Below are positions 15,394-22,381 of a stretch of 42,155 nucleotides of DNA, piece after piece. Both the position numbers and the translations under genes were made by a program. How positions within the stretch are numbered: position 1 is the first letter of the stretch; every line of letters begins with the position of its first letter. This DNA is from Amycolatopsis kentuckyensis (GTDB lineage Bacteria; Actinomycetota; Actinomycetes; Mycobacteriales; Pseudonocardiaceae): positions 1 through 42,155 of the forward strand of contig NZ_MUMI01000268.1 in assembly GCF_002155975.1 (NCBI RefSeq), read 5' to 3'. The notes under the pieces were generated by a model. It ran no database searches. It was given only the letters and a program-made list of their open reading frames with translations, and was not told the origin of the DNA.

Positions 15394-17037
15394 ATGCTGT
15401 CGAGGCGTACCTTCGTCACCGCCGGCCTGGTCGCCGCCGCGGCGAGCACGCCGCTGTGGTCCGCCGTCACCACGCCGCGAGCGCACGCCGCCGCGGCCCT
15501 GCCGTTGACGTTGAAGAACAACTCGGGCGGTGGCACCGTCTACGCCTACATCAGCGGCGCGGACACCGCGGGCCGTCCGGGCTTCGTCACCGCCGACGGC
15601 CGGTTCCGGCCACTGGCCAACCCGTCGGCGCCGGTGACGCCGGTCCCGGACTACGCGATCCCGCTCGGCGGGCAGGGCGCCCAGGTCACCGTGACGCTGA
15701 CCGACTACCTCATCGGCGGCCGCGTGTGGTTCTCGGTCGGCAAGAAGATCCAGTTCTTCGTCAACCCCGGCCCCGGCCTGGTGCAGCCCGGGTTCGCCGG
15801 CGCGGACCCGAACTGGCAGACCAACTGGACGTTCTGCGAGTTCACCTACAACAGCGCGAACCTGTACGCGAACATCAGCTACGTCGACATGGTGGCGCTG
15901 CCGGTGTCGATGGCCACCACCGGCGCGGCGGGCGCCCAGTCGGTCAGCCCGCTGCCGGACGGCGCCCTCGGCGGCATCGCGGACGGCCTGCGGGCGCAGC
16001 ACAACGCCGACGGCGCGCCGTGGGACCGGCTGGTCGTCACCGACTCGGGCGGCCAGGTGGTGCGGGTGCTCGCCCCCGGCCACTCCCCCGTCGACTTCGG
16101 CGGCTACTGGTCCGGCTACCTCGACGCGGTCTGGGACCACTACCGCACGACCCCGCTGACGATCAACGGGCAGGGCGGCATCGGCTCCTACACCGGCACG
16201 GTCAGCGGGGACGCGATCGTGTTCGCCGGCCTGAACACCAACGGCGTGCCGTTCACCAAGCCGAGCGCGGCGGACATCTTCGGCTGCGCGAGCGGGCCGC
16301 TGTACAACTCCGGCAGCGACGCCCGCGGCGCGGTCGCCGCCCGGCTGGCCGCCGCGCTGAACCGCAGCAGCCTGCTGGTGGCCGGCGGGAACAACCAGCC
16401 CGACGGCGTCGCACCGGCGCAGTACTACCGCGACCCGACGACGAACCACTACGCCCGCCTGGTGCACCAGTACGCGTCGATCGGCTACGCCTTCCCGTAC
16501 GACGACGTCGGCCCGACCGGCGCCCAGCCCGTCGACGGCCACCTCCAGGACCCGGCCCCGACGTCCTGGACGGTCGCGCTCGGCCCGGGCGCGGGCGGCG
16601 GCACCACTCCGCCCGGCTCGGGTGGCACGAGCGCGTACTCGACCATCCAGGCGGAGGCCTACAACGCCCAGAACGGCACCCAGAACGAGTCCTGCGCCGA
16701 CACCGGCGGCGGCGTGGACGTCGGCTGGATCGCCGACGGCGACTGGCTGAAGTACGCCCGCGTCGACTTCGGCTCCGGCTCGCCGAACCAGTTCGTCGCC
16801 CGCCTCGCTTCCGGCGCGGCGGCGGGGGTCAGCGGCGCCATCCGGGCCCGCCTCGACAGCGTGACGGGCCCGGTGATCGCCGAAATCGACTTCGCGAACA
16901 ACGGCGGCTGGCAGCAGTGGCAGACGGTGCCGGCCAACATCGTCACCCCGGCCACCGGCGTCCACGACCTCTACCTGACGTTCTCCGGCAGCTCGGCGGA
17001 CTTCGTCAACGTCAACTGGTTCACCTTCACCCGCTAG
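15394..17037 (+). CDS. Secreted GH64 endo-beta-1,3-glucanase with C-terminal CBM6
   Basis: This 547-residue protein has AAGGAGGT just upstream of ATG 15394. A twin-arginine signal (SRRTFVTAGLVAAAAS) spans residues 1-33, so export should be by Tat. Residues ~36-395 are a GH64 domain (LPLTLKNNSGGGTVYAYISG; TNWTFCEFTYN; YVDMVALP; GYWSGYLDAVWDHYRT). Glu149 and Asp165 are spaced 16 apart, like the catalytic Glu154/Asp170 I recall for the laminaripentaose-producing enzyme of Streptomyces matensis. A Gly/Pro/Thr-rich linker (~398-413) leads to a CBM6 domain (~415-547; IQAEAYNAQNGTQ, WIADGDWLKYARVDFG, HDLYLTFSG, VNVNWFTF). It should cut beta-1,3-glucan from fungal walls. It shares the CTAG of its stop with the convergent oxidoreductase gene. 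Confidence 0.93.
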   Translation: MLSRRTFVTAGLVAAAASTPLWSAVTTPRAHAAAALPLTLKNNSGGGTVYAYISGADTAGRPGFVTADGRFRPLANPSAPVTPVPDYAIPLGGQGAQVTVTLTDYLIGGRVWFSVGKKIQFFVNPGPGLVQPGFAGADPNWQTNWTFCEFTYNSANLYANISYVDMVALPVSMATTGAAGAQSVSPLPDGALGGIADGLRAQHNADGAPWDRLVVTDSGGQVVRVLAPGHSPVDFGGYWSGYLDAVWDHYRTTPLTINGQGGIGSYTGTVSGDAIVFAGLNTNGVPFTKPSAADIFGCASGPLYNSGSDARGAVAARLAAALNRSSLLVAGGNNQPDGVAPAQYYRDPTTNHYARLVHQYASIGYAFPYDDVGPTGAQPVDGHLQDPAPTSWTVALGPGAGGGTTPPGSGGTSAYSTIQAEAYNAQNGTQNESCADTGGGVDVGWIADGDWLKYARVDFGSGSPNQFVARLASGAAAGVSGAIRARLDSVTGPVIAEIDFANNGGWQQWQTVPANIVTPATGVHDLYLTFSGSSADFVNVNWFTFTR

Positions 17038-17972
17038 GCGGTCTCCGGCACGACGACGACCTTGCCGTGCACCCCGCCCCCGGCGGCTCGCGCGTGCAGG
17101 GCCGGCAGGTCGGCCAGGGGCACCCGCTCGGCGACGTCGATGCGCAGCTCGCCGCGGTCGACCTGGGCCACCAGCTGCGCCAGCTGGCCGGCGTCGCTGC
17201 GGACGAACAGGTCGATGCCGCGGATGCCGCGCTCCTCGTCGGACGGGGCGGGCATCCAGACCGTCGTGTTGACCACCACCCCGCCCGGGCGGACCACCGT
17301 GACCAGCGCCGCGAGCTGTTCCGGCGCGACCGGGGCGAGGTTGAGCACGACGTCGACCGGCTCGGTCACCGCCGCGACCACGTCGGTGGTCGTGTGGTCG
17401 ACGACCTCGTCGGCGGCCGAGACCGCGTCGCGGCTGCGCGGGCCGGCCGTGGCGATCACGTGGGCGCCGGCGTTCTTGGCCAGCTGCACGGCGTAGCCAC
17501 CGACCGCGCCCCCGGCGCCGTTGACCAGCACGCGCTGCCCGGCCGTCAGCTTGCCGTGGTCGAACAGGGCCTGGTGCGCGGTGAGCCCCACCAGCGGCAG
17601 CGCGGCGGCGTCGGCCAGCGGGACGCTCTTGGGCGCCGGAGTCAGCACGTCGGCCGGCGCGAGCACGTACTCCGCGGCGGCGCCGGGGGCGTCCATCGGC
17701 AGGAAGCCGACGACCTCGGCGCCGGGCTCGAACCCGGCCACGCCCTCGCCCGGCGCGTCGACCGTGCCGGCGACGTCGATGCCGGGCGTGTGGGGCAGCA
17801 CGACCGGGATCGGGCCCTGCATGAAGCCGCCGCGGATGTTGCCGTCGACCGGGTTGAACGACGTCGCCGCGACCCGGATCCGGACCTGCCCGGCCCCGGG
17901 GACGGGCAGGTCCACGTCCTCGAGGCGCAGGACACCGGGATCGCCGTACTCGTGGAACCGCACTGCCTTCAT
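17034..17972 (-). CDS. NADP-dependent quinone oxidoreductase-like MDR protein
   Basis: This 312-residue protein belongs to the zinc-independent medium-chain reductases. MKAVRFHEYGDPGVLRLEDV is the classic quinone-oxidoreductase N-terminus, and the nucleotide fold carries VNGAGGAVGGYAVQLAKNAG. The structural-zinc cysteines of alcohol dehydrogenases are absent. It should reduce quinones or alpha,beta-unsaturated carbonyls with NADPH. The start is ATG 17972, with only a weak SD. The XRE/MmyB regulator gene lies 60 bases upstream in the same orientation; such regulators commonly neighbour single oxidoreductases in actinobacteria and probably control them. Its stop lies within a CTAG palindrome shared with the stop of the GH64 gene on the other strand. 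Confidence 0.9.
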   Translation of the reverse strand: MKAVRFHEYGDPGVLRLEDVDLPVPGAGQVRIRVAATSFNPVDGNIRGGFMQGPIPVVLPHTPGIDVAGTVDAPGEGVAGFEPGAEVVGFLPMDAPGAAAEYVLAPADVLTPAPKSVPLADAAALPLVGLTAHQALFDHGKLTAGQRVLVNGAGGAVGGYAVQLAKNAGAHVIATAGPRSRDAVSAADEVVDHTTTDVVAAVTEPVDVVLNLAPVAPEQLAALVTVVRPGGVVVNTTVWMPAPSDEERGIRGIDLFVRSDAGQLAQLVAQVDRGELRIDVAERVPLADLPALHARAAGGGVHGKVVVVPETA

Positions 17973-18032
17973 CGGGTTGCTCGCTTTCGTCCGTGATCCA
18001 CTTCGCCCCCAGGATCGCGGCCGCGGGCCGGA

Positions 18033-18887
18033 TCAGCCTGGGCCGGTTTGGCCCACCCGGACGACGGACGGCGGCCCGGCGGCGCCGACGACCTCGCCGA
18101 GCCGTGCCGCGTCGCGCGACCCGGGTGCCGCGGTGAGGACCACCGCCATCAGGCCGTCCCCCGGCACCTCCAGGAGGTTGCCGTCGAGGGCGATGTCACC
18201 ACCGTCCGGGTGCCGGAAGACCGCACGGTTCTCGTACGTGGAAACGGTTTCCGGCGCGCGCCACAAGGTGTCGAACGACCGGCTCGTCGTCCGCAGTTCG
18301 TCGACGAGCCCGGCGAGCGACGCGTCCGCGGGGTAGCGCAGGGACGTGTCCCGCAGCCGCGCGGCGAGCATCGCCCGGAACCCGGCCGCGCGCTCGTCGT
18401 CGCGGCTGATCCCGCGGGGTGCGTTGCAGAACGTGCGCCAGGCGACGTTCCAGTCCCGCTCGTGCCCGGTCGGGCCGCCGGCCTGCAGCGCGAACCACGC
18501 GCCGTTGACGGCGAGTACGTTCCACGCCGCGTCGGCCAGGAACGCGGGGGTGTGGCCGAACCGTTCCAGCAGCCGCACGGCCGCCGCCCCGGCCGCGCGC
18601 GGCACCTGCCCGTCGACCGCGGCGTACCCGGCCAGCGCGCAGAGCCGCTCGTAGTCCGCCCGCCCGAGCCGCAGGGCACCGGCGATGGCGGTCACCACCC
18701 CGGCCGACGGGTGGCGGCGCCCCTGCTCCAGCCGCCGCACGTAGTCGGCGGACACCCCGGCCAGTTCGGCGAGCTCCTCCCGCCGCAACCCCCGGGTCCG
18801 CCGCCGTCCGGCCGGCAGCCCGGCCGCGGCCGGATCGGTGTTTTCGCGCAGCCGGCGCACCGCCGCGCCGAGTTCGTGCAAAGCCAT
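18033..18887 (-). CDS. XRE-family regulator with MmyB-like ligand-binding domain
   Basis: This 284-residue protein begins MALHELGAAVRRLREN. The helix-turn-helix, LRREELAELAGVSADYVRRL followed by EQGRRHPS, lies at about residues 30-65 and is the standard XRE form with the TRGLRREE lead-in. Residues ~105-270 match the MmyB-like domain (AVRLLERFGHTPAFLADAAW; NVAWRTFCNAP; VSTYENRAVFRHPDGGDIAL), a PAS-like pocket proposed to bind fatty acids or other hydrophobic ligands. ATG 18887 is chosen because coding character ends there, although the frame remains open far upstream into a decayed gene. It probably governs the oxidoreductase 60 bases downstream. A GGAAACGGTTTCC palindrome inside the gene (18240-18252) looks like chance. 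Confidence 0.92.
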   Translation of the reverse strand: MALHELGAAVRRLRENTDPAAAGLPAGRRRTRGLRREELAELAGVSADYVRRLEQGRRHPSAGVVTAIAGALRLGRADYERLCALAGYAAVDGQVPRAAGAAAVRLLERFGHTPAFLADAAWNVLAVNGAWFALQAGGPTGHERDWNVAWRTFCNAPRGISRDDERAAGFRAMLAARLRDTSLRYPADASLAGLVDELRTTSRSFDTLWRAPETVSTYENRAVFRHPDGGDIALDGNLLEVPGDGLMAVVLTAAPGSRDAARLGEVVGAAGPPSVVRVGQTGPG

Positions 18888-18989
18888 GGCACCAGGATGC
18901 CCCGGAAGCTGCGCCCGCGGCCGGACGCGCGCTGCCTTGTGGACAGCGCTGCGGCTTCCGGCCCTCGGCGGGCCGGTGGCTGTGGTGGG

Positions 18990-19560
18990 GTGCCCTCGGT
19001 CCAGCGCCACACTTTCCTCCGCGGGCAGCTCCAGCAGCGCGCCGAGGTCGCCGTCGCGGAAGGTCGTCCGCCCGGCGAACGCGACCGTGCGCAGCGCCGT
19101 GCGGCTCACCCGCACGACAGCACCGGACACGGCCGGGCTCGTCAGCAACCGCAACCGCGTCAGGTCGGCGAGGGTGAGGGGCCCGCGGTAGTCGGTGGCC
19201 AGGCTCAGCTCCGCCAGGCCGGGCACGTCGGCCACGCCGCGCAGCAGCCGGAGGCGCGTCGGCCCGGGCAGGTCGCGGGCGAAGCCGAGGTCCGGGATCG
19301 CCGGCCCGCCCGGCGAACCGACGAGCAGGCTCGTGCACCCCTCGGCCGGATCCGCGCCGCCGCGACCAGCTCGGGCCGGGGCGACCGGTGGCGGTGCGGA
19401 CGGGCTCCTCGCCTTCCCCGGCGGGCAGCCGCCGGTACTCCGTACCGGCGCCGCGCACCCCGAGTGCGAGCTGACCGGAGAACTCCGCGAGCCGCCGGCG
19501 GGTCGGCTGCGCGATCTCCCCCTGCCCCGTACCACCGGCAGGACGAAGCCCTGGCGACGC
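18990..19560 (-). pseudogene. Probable decayed gene with leucine-rich-repeat-like segment
   Basis: No intact gene fits this 600-base interval, but parts look formerly coding. In one minus-strand frame, about 19395-19000, the translation reads IPDLGFARDLPGPTRLRLLR, GVADVPGLAELSLATDYRGP and DLTRLRLLTSPAVSG. That is a regular leucine spacing unlike GC-shadow sequence. Upstream, 19560-19390, plausible sequence (EIAQPTRRRLAEFSGQLALG) continues in a different frame, suggesting a frameshift. I see no start codon with an SD and no own stop before the XRE gene. A leucine-rich-repeat or SUKH-type immunity protein remnant is possible. The boundaries are approximate, and the region could be non-coding. 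Confidence 0.3.
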
Positions 19561-19580
19561 TGACCGAAGCGACCGGCTGC

Positions 19581-19616
19581 GCGGTCCGGCCACAGCGTCC
19601 ACTGTGGCCGGACCGC
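19581..19616. terminator. Perfect 15-bp stem-loop after the LPMO gene
   Basis: GCGGTCCGGCCACAG (19581-19595) and CTGTGGCCGGACCGC (19602-19616) pair completely around a six-base loop. It begins 8 bases beyond the LPMO stop (19625-19627 on the minus strand) and should end that transcript. Confidence 0.75.
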
Positions 19617-19624
19617 ACGCCGGG

Positions 19625-20137
19625 TCAGCTCACCTGCAGGTCGATGCAGGCGTAGAACGCGTTCGCCGTGTCGGCGATGTTCCACACCGCCAGGACCGTC
19701 TGGCGGCCCGTGCGGTTGCCCAGGTTCACCGGGTGCGAGACCGTCGACGGCGGCTGCTGGTTGTTGCCGCTCACCTCCGCGATTTTCTGGCCGCCGATGA
19801 AGTACTGGTAGTTCGACGTGCGGTGGCGGGCCGTGAAGGTCCAGTTGAAGGTCACCGTGCGGCCGACGTTCGCGGCACGCCAGCCCTTGCTGTTGTCGTT
19901 GAGCTCGGCGAACTGGGCCACGCCGCCGTTGCAGGACCGCAGGCCCTTGGGGCCTTCGACGCTCTGGGGTTCGTACTGGATCTGCCCGCACTGCACGATG
20001 TGCTGGGCGCACTGCGCCTGCCGGCTGGCCGGCGAGCTGACGTAGCCGTGCGCACTCGCGATCCCGGCGGGGTTGAGCACCACCAGCACCGGGGCCAGGA
20101 GGGTGCCCACGGCGGCCGCGACCAGTTTGCGGTTCAT
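19625..20137 (-). CDS. Secreted AA10 lytic polysaccharide monooxygenase
   Basis: This 170-residue protein starts at ATG 20137 after AAGGAG. A signal peptide of 29 residues ends IASA, exposing His30 of HGYVSSPASR. That N-terminal histidine is the essential first copper ligand of LPMOs. The second ligand of the histidine brace is His105 in FTARHRTSNY. TANAFYACIDLQV places an aromatic residue (Phe161) near the copper axial site. Four cysteines pair around CAQHIVQC, RSCN and YACI. There is no carbohydrate-binding module, so the size is that of the compact single-domain chitin- or cellulose-active AA10 enzymes. It oxidatively cleaves crystalline polysaccharide outside the cell. A DasR-type operator 115 bases upstream supports chitin as the physiological target. 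Confidence 0.94.
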   Translation of the reverse strand: MNRKLVAAAVGTLLAPVLVVLNPAGIASAHGYVSSPASRQAQCAQHIVQCGQIQYEPQSVEGPKGLRSCNGGVAQFAELNDNSKGWRAANVGRTVTFNWTFTARHRTSNYQYFIGGQKIAEVSGNNQQPPSTVSHPVNLGNRTGRQTVLAVWNIADTANAFYACIDLQVS

Positions 20138-20251
20138 ACCAGCTCCTTCGGGGACAGGCTCGCCTCCCGCCGCCGGGCACGGCGAAGCCGCGGCCCCGGC
20201 CTCGCTGGGAGGTCCGCCGCGACGGGAAGGGTTACGAGCGAAGGAAAATTG

Positions 20252-20263
20252 TGGTCTAGACCA
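20252..20263. promoter_or_regulatory. DasR-type (dre) operator
   Basis: TGGTCTAGACCA is a perfect 12-bp palindrome identical to the core of the DasR-responsive element (recalled consensus ACTGGTCTAGACCACT) that controls chitinase and N-acetylglucosamine genes in Streptomyces and relatives. It lies 115 bases upstream of the LPMO start and 149 bases before lexA. I saw no second copy in the window. Confidence 0.75.
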
Positions 20264-20398
20264 TACGTCCAATCGTTACCCAGGTCAACGGCTGGCAAAG
20301 TCACGAATGATGTTGGTAAGGCGCCAACCGTCACCCGGTGTTCCGTTGAGCGGGACCGCGACGGCCGGACCGGCGGCGGGACGCGGGACGCGTGCCTC

Positions 20399-20404
20399 TA
20401 GGAT
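20399..20404 (+). promoter_or_regulatory. -10 element of lexA; leaderless start
   Basis: TAGGAT matches the actinobacterial -10 consensus and ends seven bases before GTG 20412. With no SD present, the mRNA probably starts at the GTG itself. No good -35 and no typical actinobacterial SOS box (CGAAC-N4-GTTCG) is visible nearby. Confidence 0.45.
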
Positions 20405-20411
20405 CACGCCG

Positions 20412-21065
20412 GTGACCACCTACGACGACACGTTCGAGCACCTCGACCCCTCGGCCCTGCCGGAGCGGCAGCAGCGGATCCTGGTCGCGATCCGGGACTG
20501 GGTGGTCCAGCACGGTTACTCCCCCAGCACGCGCGAGCTGGGCGAGGCGGTCGGCCTGCAGTCGACGTCGTCGGTGTCGAAGCACCTGGCCAGCCTCGAA
20601 GACAAGGGCTTCCTGCGCCGCGGCGCCACGGTGTCGCGCCCGATCGACGTGCGCGCGTTCCTGACCGGCACGGGTTCCGCCGAAGACGGCGACTCGGTGC
20701 CGGTGCCCGTCGTCGGCGACATCGCGGCCGGCACGCCGATCTCGGCGGTCGAGCACACCGAGGACGTCCTCAAGCTGCCCCGCGACCTCACCGGCCGCGG
20801 CACGGTGTTCGGCCTGCGCGTCCGCGGCGACTCGATGATCGACGCGGCCATCTGCGACGGCGACATCGTCGTGGTCAAGCAGCAGTCCGAGGCCCACTCG
20901 GGCCAGATCGTCGCGGCGATGATCGACGAAGAGGCGACGGTCAAGGTCTACCGCCGCCGCGACGGCCACGTGTACCTCGAGCCCCGCAACCCGGCCTACG
21001 ACGTCATCGACGGCGACCGCGCGGTGATCCTCGGCGCGGTCGTGTCGGTGCTGCGCAGCGTCTGA
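20412..21065 (+). CDS. lexA: LexA-like SOS repressor, divergent form
   Basis: This 217-residue protein has the full LexA architecture. Residues ~18-70 are the winged helix (LPERQQRILVAIRDWVVQHG; STSSVSKHLASLEDKGFL). Residues ~95-217 are the S24 latent protease, with cleavage bond Ala106-Gly107 (GDIAAGTPI), nucleophile Ser141 (GDSMIDAAICDGD) and Lys178 (EEATVKVYRR). Like other LexA proteins it should repress DNA-repair genes and cut itself when RecA filaments form. It differs from the mycobacterial and streptomycete LexA I recall: the recognition helix reads SSVSKHLASLEDKG rather than SSVAHQLRTLERKG, and the RRDPNRPRA segment is replaced by RRGATVSRPID. Its neighbours (LPMO, P450) are not the usual nrdR/dinG context. 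It may be a second LexA. Start GTG 20412 is leaderless. Confidence 0.88.
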   Translation: MTTYDDTFEHLDPSALPERQQRILVAIRDWVVQHGYSPSTRELGEAVGLQSTSSVSKHLASLEDKGFLRRGATVSRPIDVRAFLTGTGSAEDGDSVPVPVVGDIAAGTPISAVEHTEDVLKLPRDLTGRGTVFGLRVRGDSMIDAAICDGDIVVVKQQSEAHSGQIVAAMIDEEATVKVYRRRDGHVYLEPRNPAYDVIDGDRAVILGAVVSVLRSV

Positions 21066-21066
21066 C

Positions 21067-22269
21067 TCACCAGGTGACGGGCAGTTCGTACACGCCGTAC
21101 ACCGACCCGTCGTGCTTGAACGGGATCTTCCCGACCTCGGTGGCCAGCGCCAGCGTCGGGATCCGCCGGTACAGCGTGCCGTAGACGACCTGCAGCTCCA
21201 GCCGGGCCAGCGGCTGGCCGAGGCACTGGTGGACGCCGAAGCCGAAGGCCACGTGGCGGTGGGCGTCGCGGGTCAGGTCCAGCCGATCGCCGCCCGGGAA
21301 GACCTCCGGGTCGCGGTTGGCGATGTCGTTCGCCATGATCAGGCCTTCGCCCGCGCGGATGGTCTCGCCGGCGATCTCGATGTCCTCCAGCGCGAGGCGG
21401 CGGCGCCCGTTGTGCGTGATGTTCAGGTAGCGCAGCAGTTCTTCGACCGCCGACGCGACCAGCGCCGGGTCGTCGCCCTCGCGCAGCAGCGCCAGCTGGT
21501 CCGGGTGCTCCAGCAGGGCCAGCGTGCCGAGCGCGATCATGTTCGCCGTCGTCTCGTGGCCGGCGATGAGCAGCAGGACGCCCATCTGCGCCGCCTCGGC
21601 CCGCGTCAGCTCCCCCGCCCCGACGCGGGCGGCCAGCCCGGACAGCAGGTCGTCGCCGGGGTTCGCGAGCTTCGCCCCCACCAGCTCGTCGAGGTAGCCG
21701 ATCAGCGCCCGGTGCCCCGCGGCCCGCTCCTCGGGCTCGGCGTCGCGGCGGATGATGACCTTGCTGTTCTCCTGGAAGAAGTCGTGGTCGGCGTACGGGA
21801 CGCCCAGCAGCTCGCAGATCACCAGTGACGGCACCGGCAGCGCGAACGCCTCGACGAGGTCCACCGGCTTCGGACCGGCCAGCAGCTCGTCGATCAGGTC
21901 GTCGACGATCTTCTGCACGGCCGGGCGCATCGCGGCGACCCGGCGGATCGTGAACGGCGCCGTCACCATCTTGCGCAGCCGCGCGTGCTCCGGGTTGTCC
22001 ATCAGGATGAAGCTGATGCCGGTGCCGCCCTTCGGCAGCGGCGCGGGGCTCGGGTAGCCGGGGCGGGTGACGTCGGCGCTGACCCGGGGATCGGCCAGCA
22101 GCGCCCGCTGGTCGGCGTAGCGGGTGACCAGCCACGGCGTGCTGCCGTCCCACAGCCGGACGCGGGCGAGCGGGCGCTCTTCCTGCAGCGCGCGAGCGGC
22201 GGGCGGCGGGTCGAACGGGCAGCCCGCGGCCCGGGTCATCGGGAACTCGGGGATTTCGGTCGTCGTCAT
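21067..22269 (-). CDS. Cytochrome P450
   Basis: This 400-residue soluble P450 starts at ATG 22269 after GGAGG. Diagnostic motifs are the I-helix AGHETT (236-241), the K-helix Glu277-x-x-Arg280 (EELLR) and the heme-binding FGFGVHQCLG with Cys349. Other typical bacterial segments are FILMDNPEHARLRKMVTAPF and NRDPEVFPGGDRLDL. It resembles the CYP105-like actinobacterial group. It should hydroxylate a small organic molecule with electrons from a ferredoxin, but no ferredoxin or reductase gene is adjacent. The neighbouring divergent MFS exporter may move the same compound; a shared repeat-rich intergenic region supports co-regulation. Its stop is one base from the lexA stop on the other strand. 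Confidence 0.95.
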   Translation of the reverse strand: MTTTEIPEFPMTRAAGCPFDPPPAARALQEERPLARVRLWDGSTPWLVTRYADQRALLADPRVSADVTRPGYPSPAPLPKGGTGISFILMDNPEHARLRKMVTAPFTIRRVAAMRPAVQKIVDDLIDELLAGPKPVDLVEAFALPVPSLVICELLGVPYADHDFFQENSKVIIRRDAEPEERAAGHRALIGYLDELVGAKLANPGDDLLSGLAARVGAGELTRAEAAQMGVLLLIAGHETTANMIALGTLALLEHPDQLALLREGDDPALVASAVEELLRYLNITHNGRRRLALEDIEIAGETIRAGEGLIMANDIANRDPEVFPGGDRLDLTRDAHRHVAFGFGVHQCLGQPLARLELQVVYGTLYRRIPTLALATEVGKIPFKHDGSVYGVYELPVTW

Positions 22270-22298
22270 CGTTCCTCCGCCGTGGCCATCGGTTCGTG

Positions 22299-22340
22299 AT
22301 CAGTCAACCGAAGACTGCTACGCTAAGTCAAGCGACTGAT
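22299..22340. promoter_or_regulatory. Repeat-rich control region between P450 and MFS genes
   Basis: ATCAGTC (22299-22305) and GACTGAT (22334-22340) form an inverted repeat whose axis lies midway between them. AGTCAA occurs twice in the same orientation (22302-22307 and 22326-22331, 24 bases apart), each followed by an ACTG (22314-22317, 22335-22338). This fits a dimeric regulator binding two sites and controlling both divergent genes. No regulator gene is adjacent. Confidence 0.45.
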
Positions 22341-22381
22341 TTAATTCGGCTGTGCCGCCCACTCCCCCCGGAGGACCGCTC

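Noticed and set aside
18240..18252. GGAAACGGTTTCC palindrome resembling a LacI-family operator
   Set aside because: It is inside the XRE coding sequence, away from any promoter, and there is no LacI-type gene nearby.
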